Shown piece after piece: positions 33,333-41,953 of a stretch of DNA of 64,000 nucleotides (positions are counted from its first letter, which is position 1; each line of letters begins with the position of its first letter). The stretch comes from Polaribacter batillariae. Its GTDB lineage: Bacteria; Bacteroidota; Bacteroidia; Flavobacteriales; Flavobacteriaceae. The translations under genes and the position numbers were made by a program. The notes under the pieces were generated by a model. That model was not told the origin of the DNA, did no database searches, and saw only the letters and a program-made list of their open reading frames with translations. The DNA is taken from assembly GCF_017498485.1 (NCBI RefSeq), contig NZ_CP071795.1, positions 2,232,001 through 2,296,000 on the forward strand, written 5' to 3'.

Positions 33333-33485
33333 TAATGATATAAAACGTTTCAATGTTTTATATCAGAAGTTAAACGAAGATAGTGTTTTTTTTTAAGAAA
33401 GTCAAGTTCACAAACTCTAATAAACCTCAACAGCATAAGAAGAACGAAACTCCTTTTTGGGTTTTAAAATTTGTATGCCTTCTTT
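33333..33485. repeat. Duplicated segment, right copy
   Basis: Begins ATGATATAAAACGTTTCAAT and matches 31738-31885 with few changes. Here the small gene is degraded (homology extends back to about 33312) while more of the convergent epimerase remains. Confidence 0.8.
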
Positions 33486-34127
33486 TTGTGTGAATTCTCT
33501 ATTATGATAAACGTCGTCTGCAACAACATACCAGGATCAATGGCAATAAATGGCGTCTTCGGGTCTTTTTGAGACATAAGGGAAATTTTTAAAATGAATT
33601 GTAAAAAACGGTTCTTTTGTAAGTTTGTGAACCAAAGTTGCTTTCGAAAACGGATTCGGATTAAACACCAAAGTACCTTCAATAAAAGTGCTGTCTTTAA
33701 TTTGTAAAACGCCACCTTTATCGAAAAACTGAGTATAAGTATCTACAAACAAACTACTTTCTTTATCTCTGGATTTTGGCATTGTATTATTATTATTATC
33801 AAAAACAAGCTGATATTCATCTCTCTTTTGCCCTATTTTTAGAGGAATATTAAAAAGCTGGATGTCCACCAATTGAAAAATATAAATCTTCTTTTTCTGC
33901 AGGATTTTCCACAAAATAATTTACGTCTAAACTATTTCCATGAATAACATATTCGATTTGTAATTTAAATTCAAAAGGATATTGTTTTCTGCTATTTTCT
34001 GATGAAAGCAACTCAAAAGTAAGACTTGTTGCCGTTTTTTTAACCAAATTGAAGTCACTTTTCCAACCAAAACTATGAAAATTCATTTTGTATAAAGAAT
34101 CTTTATATATAAATTCATGGTCTTTTT
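33417..34127 (-). pseudogene. Aldose 1-epimerase, truncated and frameshifted
   Basis: Three frames together give an epimerase: DHEFIYKDSLYKMNFHSFGW to FSIGGHPAF in one, NIPLKIGQKRDEYQLVFDN to IHFKNFPYVS in the next, then KDPKTPFIAIDP and, in the last, VVADDVYHNREFTQKEGIQ ending EFRSSYAVEVY and a stop at 33417-33419. The GGHPAFN motif is the family signature. At least two frameshifts are needed, and the first ~70 residues of a normal 290-residue enzyme are missing. The enzyme would interconvert sugar anomers, but this copy is dead. Confidence 0.87.
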
Positions 34128-34262
34128 AATCTTCCAACTATTGGGAATAAAATGATTGCCAACTGTTCTTAATGTTCTTAATTTTTTTATTATGTAAATA
34201 ATATTCTATAAACATAAGTGTTTAAAAGAAGCTTGTCAACCCCTGAAGACCGTATATTTTTT

Positions 34263-34306
34263 GCATCCCTGAATTCAGGGATGCTTATCCCTGAGCTCAG
34301 GGATAA
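34263..34306. repeat. Two adjacent perfect 22-bp palindromes
   Basis: 34263-34284 and 34285-34306 are each perfectly self-complementary and touch without a spacer. Both share the core ATCCCTGA..TCAGGGAT, with AT in the first centre and GC in the second; the outer bases differ (GC...GC versus TT...AA). They sit in a 560-bp gene-free stretch (34128-34688) that otherwise shows only A/T-rich sequence. A dimeric protein site or a cruciform is possible. Confidence 0.8.
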
Positions 34307-34688
34307 CGAGTTTTTAATTATCTAATTATAAGTTATTTATAAAACCTTTTTTTCAACCTAAATTATATTCAAAAAATGGTTTTAAAAATACCGAGAATTG
34401 TAAAAATGCCGATTATTGTTTTAAAGTGAGGTTATTTGTAAATTTTAACTATAAGGTTTTACCAACCAATATTATTTCTAGAGCTAATTAAATAATTCGA
34501 ATAACAGTGAAGTTGTAATAAACAATTATTAGTAAGTTTTTATTGATTTACATACTTAGCTTCCGTTCTGAAAGCACTGAATTTACAGATGTTTTCAAGC
34601 TAATTAGAAAAGACTAAAAAATATCGTACATATTAAATTAAAGACCTGTTAATGAGCATTAAAGTAGATAATTTACATCGAACTTATG

Positions 34689-35149
34689 TTATTTATTAGT
34701 TTTTATAATAATAACACCATTTAAAGCCTTGTATTGTTTTATTGCTTCCTTTCCTTTTAATACTTCCATAGACTTAATATTTTGAGGAGATAGATTCGAT
34801 AATGTTGCTTTGTCTGCAACTTTTCCATTAATAATTACAAGCGGTTCTTTTTTACCAGTTGTTGTTTTTTCGTCAATAGTAAGGTTTTGTTTAATGTTTT
34901 TTTTCGTTTTAATTAAAATAACACCATTTGGAGCTTTGTATGTTTTTAAAGTTTTTTCGTCTTTTAGAATATTTATAGATTCAATTTTAGTTTGATCAAG
35001 TAAATTAACAATGGCATAATTATACTTTATTCCGTCTATATAAACATCTGGTTTTTTCTCTTTTTTTATTTCAACTTTTAATTTGTCTTGTGCAGAAAAA
35101 TGAGCAATAGATATACAGGATACAAAAATTGCAATGAGTATTTTTTCAT
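34689..35149 (-). pseudogene. Small TonB-plug-like secreted protein, frameshifted in its signal peptide
   Basis: Apart from one shift, an open frame reads a signal peptide (KILIAIFVSCISIAHFSAQD) and then two similar repeats: IESINILKDEKTLKTYKAPN followed by GVILIKTK, and KSMEVLKGKEAIKQYKALNG followed by VIIIKTN. These resemble the plug-domain segment of TonB-dependent receptors. The ATG at 35149 is followed by A6; with A7 the frame would be continuous (MKKILIA). Full length would be 153 residues. It follows the ECF sigma and anti-sigma genes on the same strand. Confidence 0.75.
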
Positions 35150-35185
35150 AATTTAGTTTTAAATGATTAATAATATTCGTAAAAA

Positions 35186-35605
35186 TTATTTTGATTCTAA
35201 GTAAACAATAACCATGTTGTCTTCATAAAAAATTTGCTGTTTTTTTACGATATTTTCTTCAGGAAACATGGATAAAGCTTCGTTTAATAAAGCTTCGTTT
35301 TTTTTATATTTTATTTTATTCGTGTAATTATAAATGAATACCGATAAAAATAAAACGACAGACGCTGCAATTCCAGAAAAACGAATTAATTTTTGTCTTT
35401 TCTTTTTTTCTTTATTTCGAATGGCATTCCAAACAGAATCTTTTAAATTAGAAGGAATTTCTGCTTTATTTTTTTTCACATAAGCTGCCCATTTTTCTAT
35501 TTCTGGAGTTCTATTTTTACTGTTAAAAAGCAATTTTTCTTCTTCAAGTGTCGTTTTAGCAGTAAAATACTTATCTTTTAAATCATCAGATTTTTGGATA
35601 TTCAT
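35186..35605 (-). CDS. Short anti-sigma-like membrane protein
   Basis: A 139-residue protein. The N-terminal 70 residues are charged and cytosolic (MNIQKSDDLKDKYFTAKTTL), followed by one transmembrane helix near 76-92 (FSGIAASVVLFLSVFIY) and a short periplasmic part. It overlaps the ECF sigma gene by 20 bases, the standard arrangement for a sigma/anti-sigma pair. It would hold the sigma factor at the membrane until a signal arrives. It has no zinc-binding HxxxCxxC motif, so it belongs to a diverged anti-sigma group. Confidence 0.78.
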   Translation of the reverse strand: MNIQKSDDLKDKYFTAKTTLEEEKLLFNSKNRTPEIEKWAAYVKKNKAEIPSNLKDSVWNAIRNKEKKKRQKLIRFSGIAASVVLFLSVFIYNYTNKIKYKKNEALLNEALSMFPEENIVKKQQIFYEDNMVIVYLESK

Positions 35606-36101
35606 AATTATATATTTTAGTTAATTGTACACCAACTTGTTTTCTGGCTCTCGATAATAAAACCCTAACATGTGCTATTTTTTGATTTGTAATAATGGCT
35701 ATTTCTTTAAATTCGAAACCATCAAGATCTCTCAACAACATTACTTCCGCTTGTTTTGGGGGTAATTCTTTTAAAATTTTTTTAACATTTTCGGTAAGTT
35801 CTCTCCATTCAATTTGATGCAAATTCGTATCCGATTCTACTCTTTTCAATTGATACTCAGAGGAATTAAAATTCGGCTTTTTTTTCTTTAAAAGATCGAA
35901 ACAATAATTGCGTGCTGTTAAAAACACAAAACCAGGAATATTAGGGTGATTTCGAATTTTTTTACGTTTATCCCAAAGTTTTATCATTATTTCTTGAACA
36001 GCATCTTCGGAGCTTTCGTGATTTTGAAGCATTCGATAAACCATTCTATAAACTTGATCTGAGAGTGAAAGTATTTTATTTTCGAAATCTTTTGTTTTCA
36101 T
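35586..36101 (-). CDS. ECF RNA polymerase sigma factor
   Basis: A 171-residue sigma-70 family protein with regions 2 and 4 only. Region 2 is seen in SSEDAVQEIMIKLWDKRKK and IPGFVFLTARNYCFDLLKK, and region 4 in LPPKQAEVMLLRDLDGFEFK then AHVRVLLSRARKQVG. It heads a leftward set with the overlapping anti-sigma gene and a small plug-like secreted protein. Its regulon is not visible. A good candidate for its own promoter lies in the 358-bp gene-free region upstream. Confidence 0.92.
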   Translation of the reverse strand: MKTKDFENKILSLSDQVYRMVYRMLQNHESSEDAVQEIMIKLWDKRKKIRNHPNIPGFVFLTARNYCFDLLKKKKPNFNSSEYQLKRVESDTNLHQIEWRELTENVKKILKELPPKQAEVMLLRDLDGFEFKEIAIITNQKIAHVRVLLSRARKQVGVQLTKIYNYEYPKI

Positions 36102-36459
36102 CTTATATTTAGAGTAACGAATATTCTTGAAAAGTATAACAAGATTTAGAAAAAAAGGCGCTTTATTATGGTAATTTTAAATAACAAATGGCATTATACT
36201 TGCTAATTCTGCATCTAAAAAAATTACAGAAACCGTTACTACGTCTTTAGATTTCGTTTATTTTTGACATTAGTTATCGAAAAAAGTTACGCAATAACAA
36301 CAAAATTTAGAGAAACCATCAAAAGAAGAACAAAGAACAGCGATTAAGAATAAAAACCCGGAAATTAAGCAAACCAACCGAAAAAATTAAAATTCCTTTA
36401 TTTAGATAATTTAAGAAAAAACAGCCTCAATAATCTGCAGATTATTAGCACTCTTTGCT
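36102..36459. other. Gene-free region upstream of the ECF sigma gene
   Basis: No gene is seen. It contains an 18-bp perfect palindrome, AATAATCTGCAGATTATT (36428-36445), close to the end of the DUF1501 gene, which could work as a terminator. The promoter of the sigma operon must lie here, but no convincing box was identified. Confidence 0.5.
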
Positions 36460-37650
36460 TTAAACAAACCTCAATTTAGAAAACGATTTATTTAAAATAG
36501 CTTTATCATTTACTTGCAACCATTTGTCTAAAATGGTGGCGTAGATTTCTCTAAAATCAATTTTATACTTTAAGTTTCCATTGGCATCTAAATCGCTTAA
36601 ATTTGGCAAATTATTATACAAACCTTGCTTCTTTAAATTTTTACCAATTACAAAAACATTATTTGCAGCTCCATGGTCTGTTCCTTGAGATTCGTTTTGT
36701 TTTACACGTCTTCCAAATTCAGAAAAAGTAAGAATTAAAACATCATCGAAATGGTTGTTTTTCTGTAAATCTTCCACAAAAATTTCCATACTTTCTGCAT
36801 AGGTTTGTAACAATCTTGCTTGTGTATTGGGCTGATTTGCATGCGTATCAAAACCTGTTAAGCCTGCATAATACACCTGTGTTTCTAAACCAGAATTTAT
36901 AAATTGAGAAATGGTTTTTAGCTGTTTTCCGAACAAGTTTTTAGGATAATTGTTAGCAGCAGATTTTGTTTTTGTCTTCTCGAAAATGTATTTTGCAGAC
37001 GATTTTGCATCAATTAAAGTATTGTACAAATAGCCTAAATTATGCTCACTTAAATGCGCATCTAAATTATGATTGATTACATTTTTAAAAAACGGTTCAC
37101 GAAGTGAATTATACAGCGTTTTAGCATCTGTAACTGCCAATCCGTTTTGCGTTTTTCCCTTTAATAATAAAGACAAAGACTCATCTACTTCTATGGCTTT
37201 TAAAGGGTTTTCTTTGGTAAAATCTAAATATCTTCCTACCCAACCACTTTGTAAATATTCGTTACTATCACTGGCAGTTTGCCAAATATCTGTAGATCTA
37301 AAATGCGATAAATTAGGGTTCGGATATCCCACATTATTAATAATACTTACAAAACCTTTATCATATAAATTTTGTAACGATTTTAAACTTTTGTGTAGCC
37401 CAACTTCATCAGTAATTTTTAAAAGTTCGTTTTCTTTTAAGGCAATATTTTTTCTTTGTTGATGGTAGATATCGTTCCTAAAAGGCACTACAGTATTTAA
37501 ACCATCATTACCCCCTTTTAACTGAATAATTACTACTTTTTTATGACTAAAAGTCTTTGGAAGCTGCTGTTCAAAAGCTTTTAAAAACTGCGGAACAAAA
37601 AACATTCCAGAGGCAAAAGAAGTCTGTTTTAAAAAATCTCTACGTTTCAT
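36460..37650 (-). CDS. DUF1501 family secreted protein (twin-arginine signal)
   Basis: A protein of about 396 residues started at 37650 (MKRRDFLKQTSFASGMFFVP), which has a Tat signal; an upstream Met six codons earlier would weaken it. The family motif VVIIQLKGGNDGLNTVVPF opens the mature domain, and FGRRVKQNESQGTDHGAANN closes it. These are alkaline-phosphatase-superfamily relatives of unknown function exported in folded form. It is downstream of a DUF1800 gene, its usual partner in Bacteroidota. The pair is inferred to act together outside the cytoplasm. Confidence 0.9.
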   Translation of the reverse strand: MKRRDFLKQTSFASGMFFVPQFLKAFEQQLPKTFSHKKVVIIQLKGGNDGLNTVVPFRNDIYHQQRKNIALKENELLKITDEVGLHKSLKSLQNLYDKGFVSIINNVGYPNPNLSHFRSTDIWQTASDSNEYLQSGWVGRYLDFTKENPLKAIEVDESLSLLLKGKTQNGLAVTDAKTLYNSLREPFFKNVINHNLDAHLSEHNLGYLYNTLIDAKSSAKYIFEKTKTKSAANNYPKNLFGKQLKTISQFINSGLETQVYYAGLTGFDTHANQPNTQARLLQTYAESMEIFVEDLQKNNHFDDVLILTFSEFGRRVKQNESQGTDHGAANNVFVIGKNLKKQGLYNNLPNLSDLDANGNLKYKIDFREIYATILDKWLQVNDKAILNKSFSKLRFV

Positions 37651-37665
37651 AATATTATATTTTGT

Positions 37666-37686
37666 CATCTCGAGTGCAGTCGAGAG
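37666..37686. repeat. CTCGAG-N-GCAGTCGAG palindromic repeat, copy 2
   Basis: ATCTCGAGTGCAGTCGAGAG sits in the gap between the DUF1800 and DUF1501 genes. Only one base in the core differs from the copy at 5786. Confidence 0.7.
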
Positions 37687-37687
37687 C

Positions 37688-39064
37688 TTAGCAAAGTTGG
37701 TATTCTGGAATAGACATTAACTGAATGCAAAAATCCTTTTTTGGAATGTTTGCATTTTTTAACAATAATTCTTTGGTTCCAGAAAGTATTTTGTTGGTTA
37801 ACAACAAGGAAATGAGTTTGTTATTCGATTCTTTTTTATAATTTTTCTCAAACGAATTCCAATCTACTGTTGTTTTTATGTACCCTTTTCTTTTTAGTTT
37901 TTTCGATTTTAAGTCGTTAACCATTGCTTCTTCGTCTCCAGTATCTGAATATGTAATTGCAGTATTATTCAATAAAATAGAAGGCAAACGCAAACGCCTA
38001 ACCAAGGTGTTAGAATCTATCCAATTTTTACCAGTTTGCCAACCAGCCACGTTGGGTGGTCGCATTAAAACTTGCCCCAAAAGTTTCTGAATTAATAAAA
38101 TTTGCTTTGGTTTTTTAAAATTAAAAGGAACCACTGTGTAAATTCCTGCTAAAAATTCTATAGGCGATTTTATTTTAGTCCAAATATTTTCATCATCATA
38201 AAACCAATTAGAAAGCAACACAAAACGCATTAATTTCTCGATATTATACTCTTTGTAAAAAACAGCAACCATTTGATCGATATGATTTTTGTTAATGTTT
38301 TCATTTACAAAATAGCGATATATTTTTTCTGAAATAAATCGTGCACATTGTTCTTTTTCGAGAATTATATCAATAATATCGTCTCCAGTAAAATTGCCAG
38401 TTTTTCCAAAAAATGTTTTCTCATTTTTGTCATGATGATATTTTCTCATCACAAATTTTCCTCTAAAATTATGATTGTAACCCGTAAATGCTCTGGCAGC
38501 TTCTTTAATATCGGTTTCTGTATAATTTCCTTGTCCTAATGTAAAAAGCTCCATTAATTCTCTGGCGAAATTTTCATTCGGACTTTTCTTTCGGTTCTGT
38601 TTGTTGTTTAAATAACCTAACATGGCAGCTTCTTTGGAAATTTTTTTTGTAAAATCGCTAAAATTTCCAAAAGCATTTTCTCGTAAAACGTTGTTGTAAT
38701 TTTGAATAAACAACACATTATTTCTACTCTCACACACAAAATGATTTGCCCAAAACAACGTCATTTTTTCTCTAAAAATTGCTGTCGGATTTAAAATACG
38801 ATAAAACCACGCAACAGAAAAATCATTTACTTTTTCTCTGTTTATTTTTTGAAGTGCACGCTTTTTATCTTGGTCTTTTAGATCTTTTGGTTGTATATCT
38901 TTTAAAAAAGAGGTATCAATTTTTAGGGGTGTTATTTTTTCGGAGGATGAAAAAATTTCATCTACAATCTGCTGTTTACTTTTTTTAGACAAACGAGCCA
39001 TTTCTTTTGGTGTAATACCAAAACCAATTCTGTTATACAAATGTTGTATGTGTACTAATTTCAT
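37688..39064 (-). CDS. DUF1800 family protein
   Basis: A 458-residue mostly helical protein. The opening VHIQHLYNRIGFGITPKEMA and the segments MTLFWANHFVC, FARELMELFTLGQGNYTETD and AARAFTGYNH are the family hallmarks. The FARELMELFTLG block is the most conserved. The function is unknown. It nearly always precedes a DUF1501 gene, as here, and the pair may assemble or modify surface material. No signal peptide is visible at the chosen start. Confidence 0.9.
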   Translation of the reverse strand: MKLVHIQHLYNRIGFGITPKEMARLSKKSKQQIVDEIFSSSEKITPLKIDTSFLKDIQPKDLKDQDKKRALQKINREKVNDFSVAWFYRILNPTAIFREKMTLFWANHFVCESRNNVLFIQNYNNVLRENAFGNFSDFTKKISKEAAMLGYLNNKQNRKKSPNENFARELMELFTLGQGNYTETDIKEAARAFTGYNHNFRGKFVMRKYHHDKNEKTFFGKTGNFTGDDIIDIILEKEQCARFISEKIYRYFVNENINKNHIDQMVAVFYKEYNIEKLMRFVLLSNWFYDDENIWTKIKSPIEFLAGIYTVVPFNFKKPKQILLIQKLLGQVLMRPPNVAGWQTGKNWIDSNTLVRRLRLPSILLNNTAITYSDTGDEEAMVNDLKSKKLKRKGYIKTTVDWNSFEKNYKKESNNKLISLLLTNKILSGTKELLLKNANIPKKDFCIQLMSIPEYQLC

Positions 39065-39213
39065 ATTGCTTAGACTTCAAAAACTAAATATAGTTTAAAT
39101 AGTATTTGTTTTTTTTGTTAAAATGATAAAAAAAACGAAAATGTTTTCAATATTAAAAAAAACGAAGTTTAAAATTTTGTAACTTACCTCAGTATTTTTT
39201 AAAATATCTATTT

Positions 39214-39672
39214 ATGCCAAACTACACTTTAAATATTAACGGAAAAAACAGGGCTGTTTCTGTAGATGAAGACACCCCTTTATTATGGGTTTTAAGAGAC
39301 GAACTCGATTTAGTAGGTACAAAATTTGGTTGCGGAATTGCACAATGTGGCGCTTGCACAGTGCATATAGATGGAGTTGCCACCAGAAGTTGCCAAATGC
39401 AAGTTTCAGTTTTAAATGATGTAAAAATTACAACCATAGAAGGCTTGTCTAAAAACGGGAAACACCCAGTACAAGAAGCTTGGAAAGAAATAGATGTACC
39501 ACAATGTGGCTATTGCCAAGCAGGACAAATTATGACAGCTTCTGCATTTTTAGCAGAAAATAAAAACCCTACTGACGAAGAAATTAGAGAAGCAATGCAT
39601 GGCAATATTTGTAGGTGCGCTTCTTACAATAGAATAGAAAAAGCAGTAAAATTAGCATCTAAAAACCTATAA
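39214..39672 (+). CDS. 2Fe-2S subunit of a molybdenum dehydrogenase (IorA-like)
   Basis: A 152-residue small subunit of the xanthine oxidase family. The plant-type cluster ligands are Cys40, Cys45, Cys48 and Cys60 (FGCGIAQCGACTVHIDG). The second cluster uses Cys98, Cys101, Cys133 and Cys135 (CGYCQAGQIM and GNICRCASY). It passes electrons from the molybdopterin subunit to an acceptor. It is one base away from the large subunit gene. There is no separate FAD subunit, as in isoquinoline 1-oxidoreductase-type enzymes. Confidence 0.93.
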   Translation: MPNYTLNINGKNRAVSVDEDTPLLWVLRDELDLVGTKFGCGIAQCGACTVHIDGVATRSCQMQVSVLNDVKITTIEGLSKNGKHPVQEAWKEIDVPQCGYCQAGQIMTASAFLAENKNPTDEEIREAMHGNICRCASYNRIEKAVKLASKNL

Positions 39673-39673
39673 A

Positions 39674-41827
39674 ATGAAACTACATAAAAAAGATAATTTT
39701 AGCAGAAGAGGGTTTTTAAAAACCTCTGTTTTGGCAAGTGGAGGTTTATTAATTGGTTTTAACCTATTAACAGCTTGTAAAAAAGAGGCAGAAATGCCAG
39801 TAGATATTGCCAATTTAAACTTTAACGATTTTAATGCTTTTATTAAAATTTCAGATGAAGGTTATGTAACTATTTTTTCGCCAAATCCAGAAATAGGACA
39901 AGGTGTAAAAACCTCTATGCCAATGATTATTGCTGAAGAATTAGATGTAGAATGGAAAAATGTAACAGTAGCTCAAGGAATTTTAGATACTAAAAATTAT
40001 ACAAGACAAGTTGCTGGCGGAAGCCAATCTATACGTCAAGGTTGGGATGCTTTAAGGCAAACAGGCGCAACTGCAAAACAAATGTTGGTAAATGCAGCCG
40101 CAAAAAAATGGAATGTAGATGCAACCACTTTAAAAGCTTCAAAAGGAATTATAACTAACGAAAAAGGAGAAAAATTAGGTTATGGAGCTGTTGTAAAAGA
40201 AGCTGCTTTACTAGAAGTTCCAGAAAAAGTACAACTAAAAGAAACCAAAGATTTTACCATTATTGGTCAAGATGCTATAAATGTAGATATTGATAAAATT
40301 ATTACAGGAGAACCGCTTTTTGGTTTAGACTATAAAACTGAAGGAATGGTGTATGCCTCTGTTTTAAGACCACCAGCTTTTGGACAAAAATTAGATACCT
40401 ATGATGATGCCAAAGCAAAAGCTGTAAATGGAGTTTCTGATGTATTAAAATTTGGAGATAAAATTGCAGTTTTGGCAAGTTCTACTTGGGCAGCAATGAA
40501 AAGTAAAAAAGCACTTTCTGCGACTTGGAAAACAGATTCGAAAGCAGAAAGTACAGAAAAACACGACAAAATTTTAAACAAAATTTTAGACGGAAAAGAT
40601 TTTGACGTTCGAAGAGAAGATGGAAATATAAAAAAGGCATTTTCAACAGCAGATAAAGTAATTGAAAGAACCTATAATTCGCCATTTTTACCACACAATT
40701 GTATGGAACCCATGAACTTTTATGCAGATGTTACTGCAGATAAAATTCATTTAGTGGGTCCAATTCAAACACCACAATGGACTGCAAACAGAGTTGCAAA
40801 ATTATTAGAAAGAAAAGTGGAAGAAATTCATTTAGAAATGACAAGAATGGGTGGTGGTTTTGGAAGAAGATTGTATGGCGATTTTGCTTTGGAAGCTGCA
40901 GAAATTTCTAATCTGGCAAAAAAACCAATAAAAGTTGTCTTTTCGAGAGAAGACGACATGACTGCGGGAATTTACAGACCAGCCATAAAATACAGAATAA
41001 AAGCATCTTTAAAAGATGGAAAAGTTACAGGATATCACTTAAAAGAAGCTGCTATTAACGGAAACATGTATGGTTTAATTCCAAATTTTTTCCCTGCGGG
41101 TTGTATTCCAAATTACAAGGTAGAAACGGGCAATTATAAAAGCAACATAACCACAGGAGCTTGGAGAGCACCATATACCAATTTTTTAGCCTTTGCTGAG
41201 CAAAGTTTCTTTGACGAATTGGCGACAGAATTAAATGTAGATGCCATTCAATTACGTTTAGATTTGCTTCAAAATGTAAAAAATACAGACGATAAAAGAA
41301 TCGAGTATTCTGGACAAAGAATGGAAGACACCATTAAGTTGGTAAGAGAAAAATCGAATTGGGGTAAAAATACTAAAGGAACTTACCAAGGTTTTGCTGC
41401 TTATTATAGCCATAATACACATGTTGCAGAAGTTGCAGAAATAGAATTAAAAGATGGGTTTCCCATAATTAAAAAAGTAACAGTTGCAGTAGATTGTGGT
41501 GTGGTGGTAAACCCAACAGGAGCAAGAAACCAAGTAGAAGGTGGTGTAATCGATGGAATTGGACATGCCATGTATGCCGATTTTTCTTTTAAAGATGGAA
41601 AACCAGCATATAAAAACTTCGATAAATATAGGTTGATAAGAATGGGCGAAACTCCGAAAGTGGACGTTTATTTTGTTGAAAATAATTTATCGCCAACAGG
41701 TTTAGGAGAACCAGGTTTACCACCTGCTGGTGGTGCAGTTGCCAATGCAATTAATGCTGCTTTAGGAAAGAGAATGTACAGCCAGCCTTTTGTAAACGAG
41801 ATAAAGAAAAGTAATCTTTTAGGGTAA
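39674..41827 (+). CDS. Molybdopterin-binding large subunit of an aldehyde/isoquinoline dehydrogenase
   Basis: A 717-residue subunit with a twin-arginine signal (NFSRRGFLKTSVLASGGLLI) that is followed by a Cys, so it may be both Tat-exported and lipidated. Mo-binding family segments include GQGVKTSMPMIIAEELDVEW, TRMGGGFGRRLYGDF, TGAWRAPYTNFLAFAEQSF and the catalytic Glu in GLGEPGLPPAGGAVANAI. It oxidises an aldehyde or N-heterocycle with water as oxygen donor, in the periplasm. It works with the adjacent 2Fe-2S subunit. A strong terminator follows 34 bp after the stop. The substrate is not deducible. Confidence 0.93.
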   Translation: MKLHKKDNFSRRGFLKTSVLASGGLLIGFNLLTACKKEAEMPVDIANLNFNDFNAFIKISDEGYVTIFSPNPEIGQGVKTSMPMIIAEELDVEWKNVTVAQGILDTKNYTRQVAGGSQSIRQGWDALRQTGATAKQMLVNAAAKKWNVDATTLKASKGIITNEKGEKLGYGAVVKEAALLEVPEKVQLKETKDFTIIGQDAINVDIDKIITGEPLFGLDYKTEGMVYASVLRPPAFGQKLDTYDDAKAKAVNGVSDVLKFGDKIAVLASSTWAAMKSKKALSATWKTDSKAESTEKHDKILNKILDGKDFDVRREDGNIKKAFSTADKVIERTYNSPFLPHNCMEPMNFYADVTADKIHLVGPIQTPQWTANRVAKLLERKVEEIHLEMTRMGGGFGRRLYGDFALEAAEISNLAKKPIKVVFSREDDMTAGIYRPAIKYRIKASLKDGKVTGYHLKEAAINGNMYGLIPNFFPAGCIPNYKVETGNYKSNITTGAWRAPYTNFLAFAEQSFFDELATELNVDAIQLRLDLLQNVKNTDDKRIEYSGQRMEDTIKLVREKSNWGKNTKGTYQGFAAYYSHNTHVAEVAEIELKDGFPIIKKVTVAVDCGVVVNPTGARNQVEGGVIDGIGHAMYADFSFKDGKPAYKNFDKYRLIRMGETPKVDVYFVENNLSPTGLGEPGLPPAGGAVANAINAALGKRMYSQPFVNEIKKSNLLG

Positions 41828-41860
41828 ATTTTTCTCGAAATACATTTTATAAATAGCAAA

Positions 41861-41889
41861 AAATCTCAAGATAAAATACCTTGAGATTT
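41861..41889 (+). terminator. Intrinsic terminator of the dehydrogenase operon
   Basis: AAATCTCAAG (41861-41870) pairs with CTTGAGATTT (41880-41889) around a 9-nt loop and is followed by TTATTTTCTTTTTC. It lies 34 bp after the large subunit stop. Confidence 0.85.
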
Positions 41890-41953
41890 TTATTTTCTTT
41901 TTCTATTTTTTTATGTGTTCTACACGATAGTGGCTAATGAAAAATCATTATAC

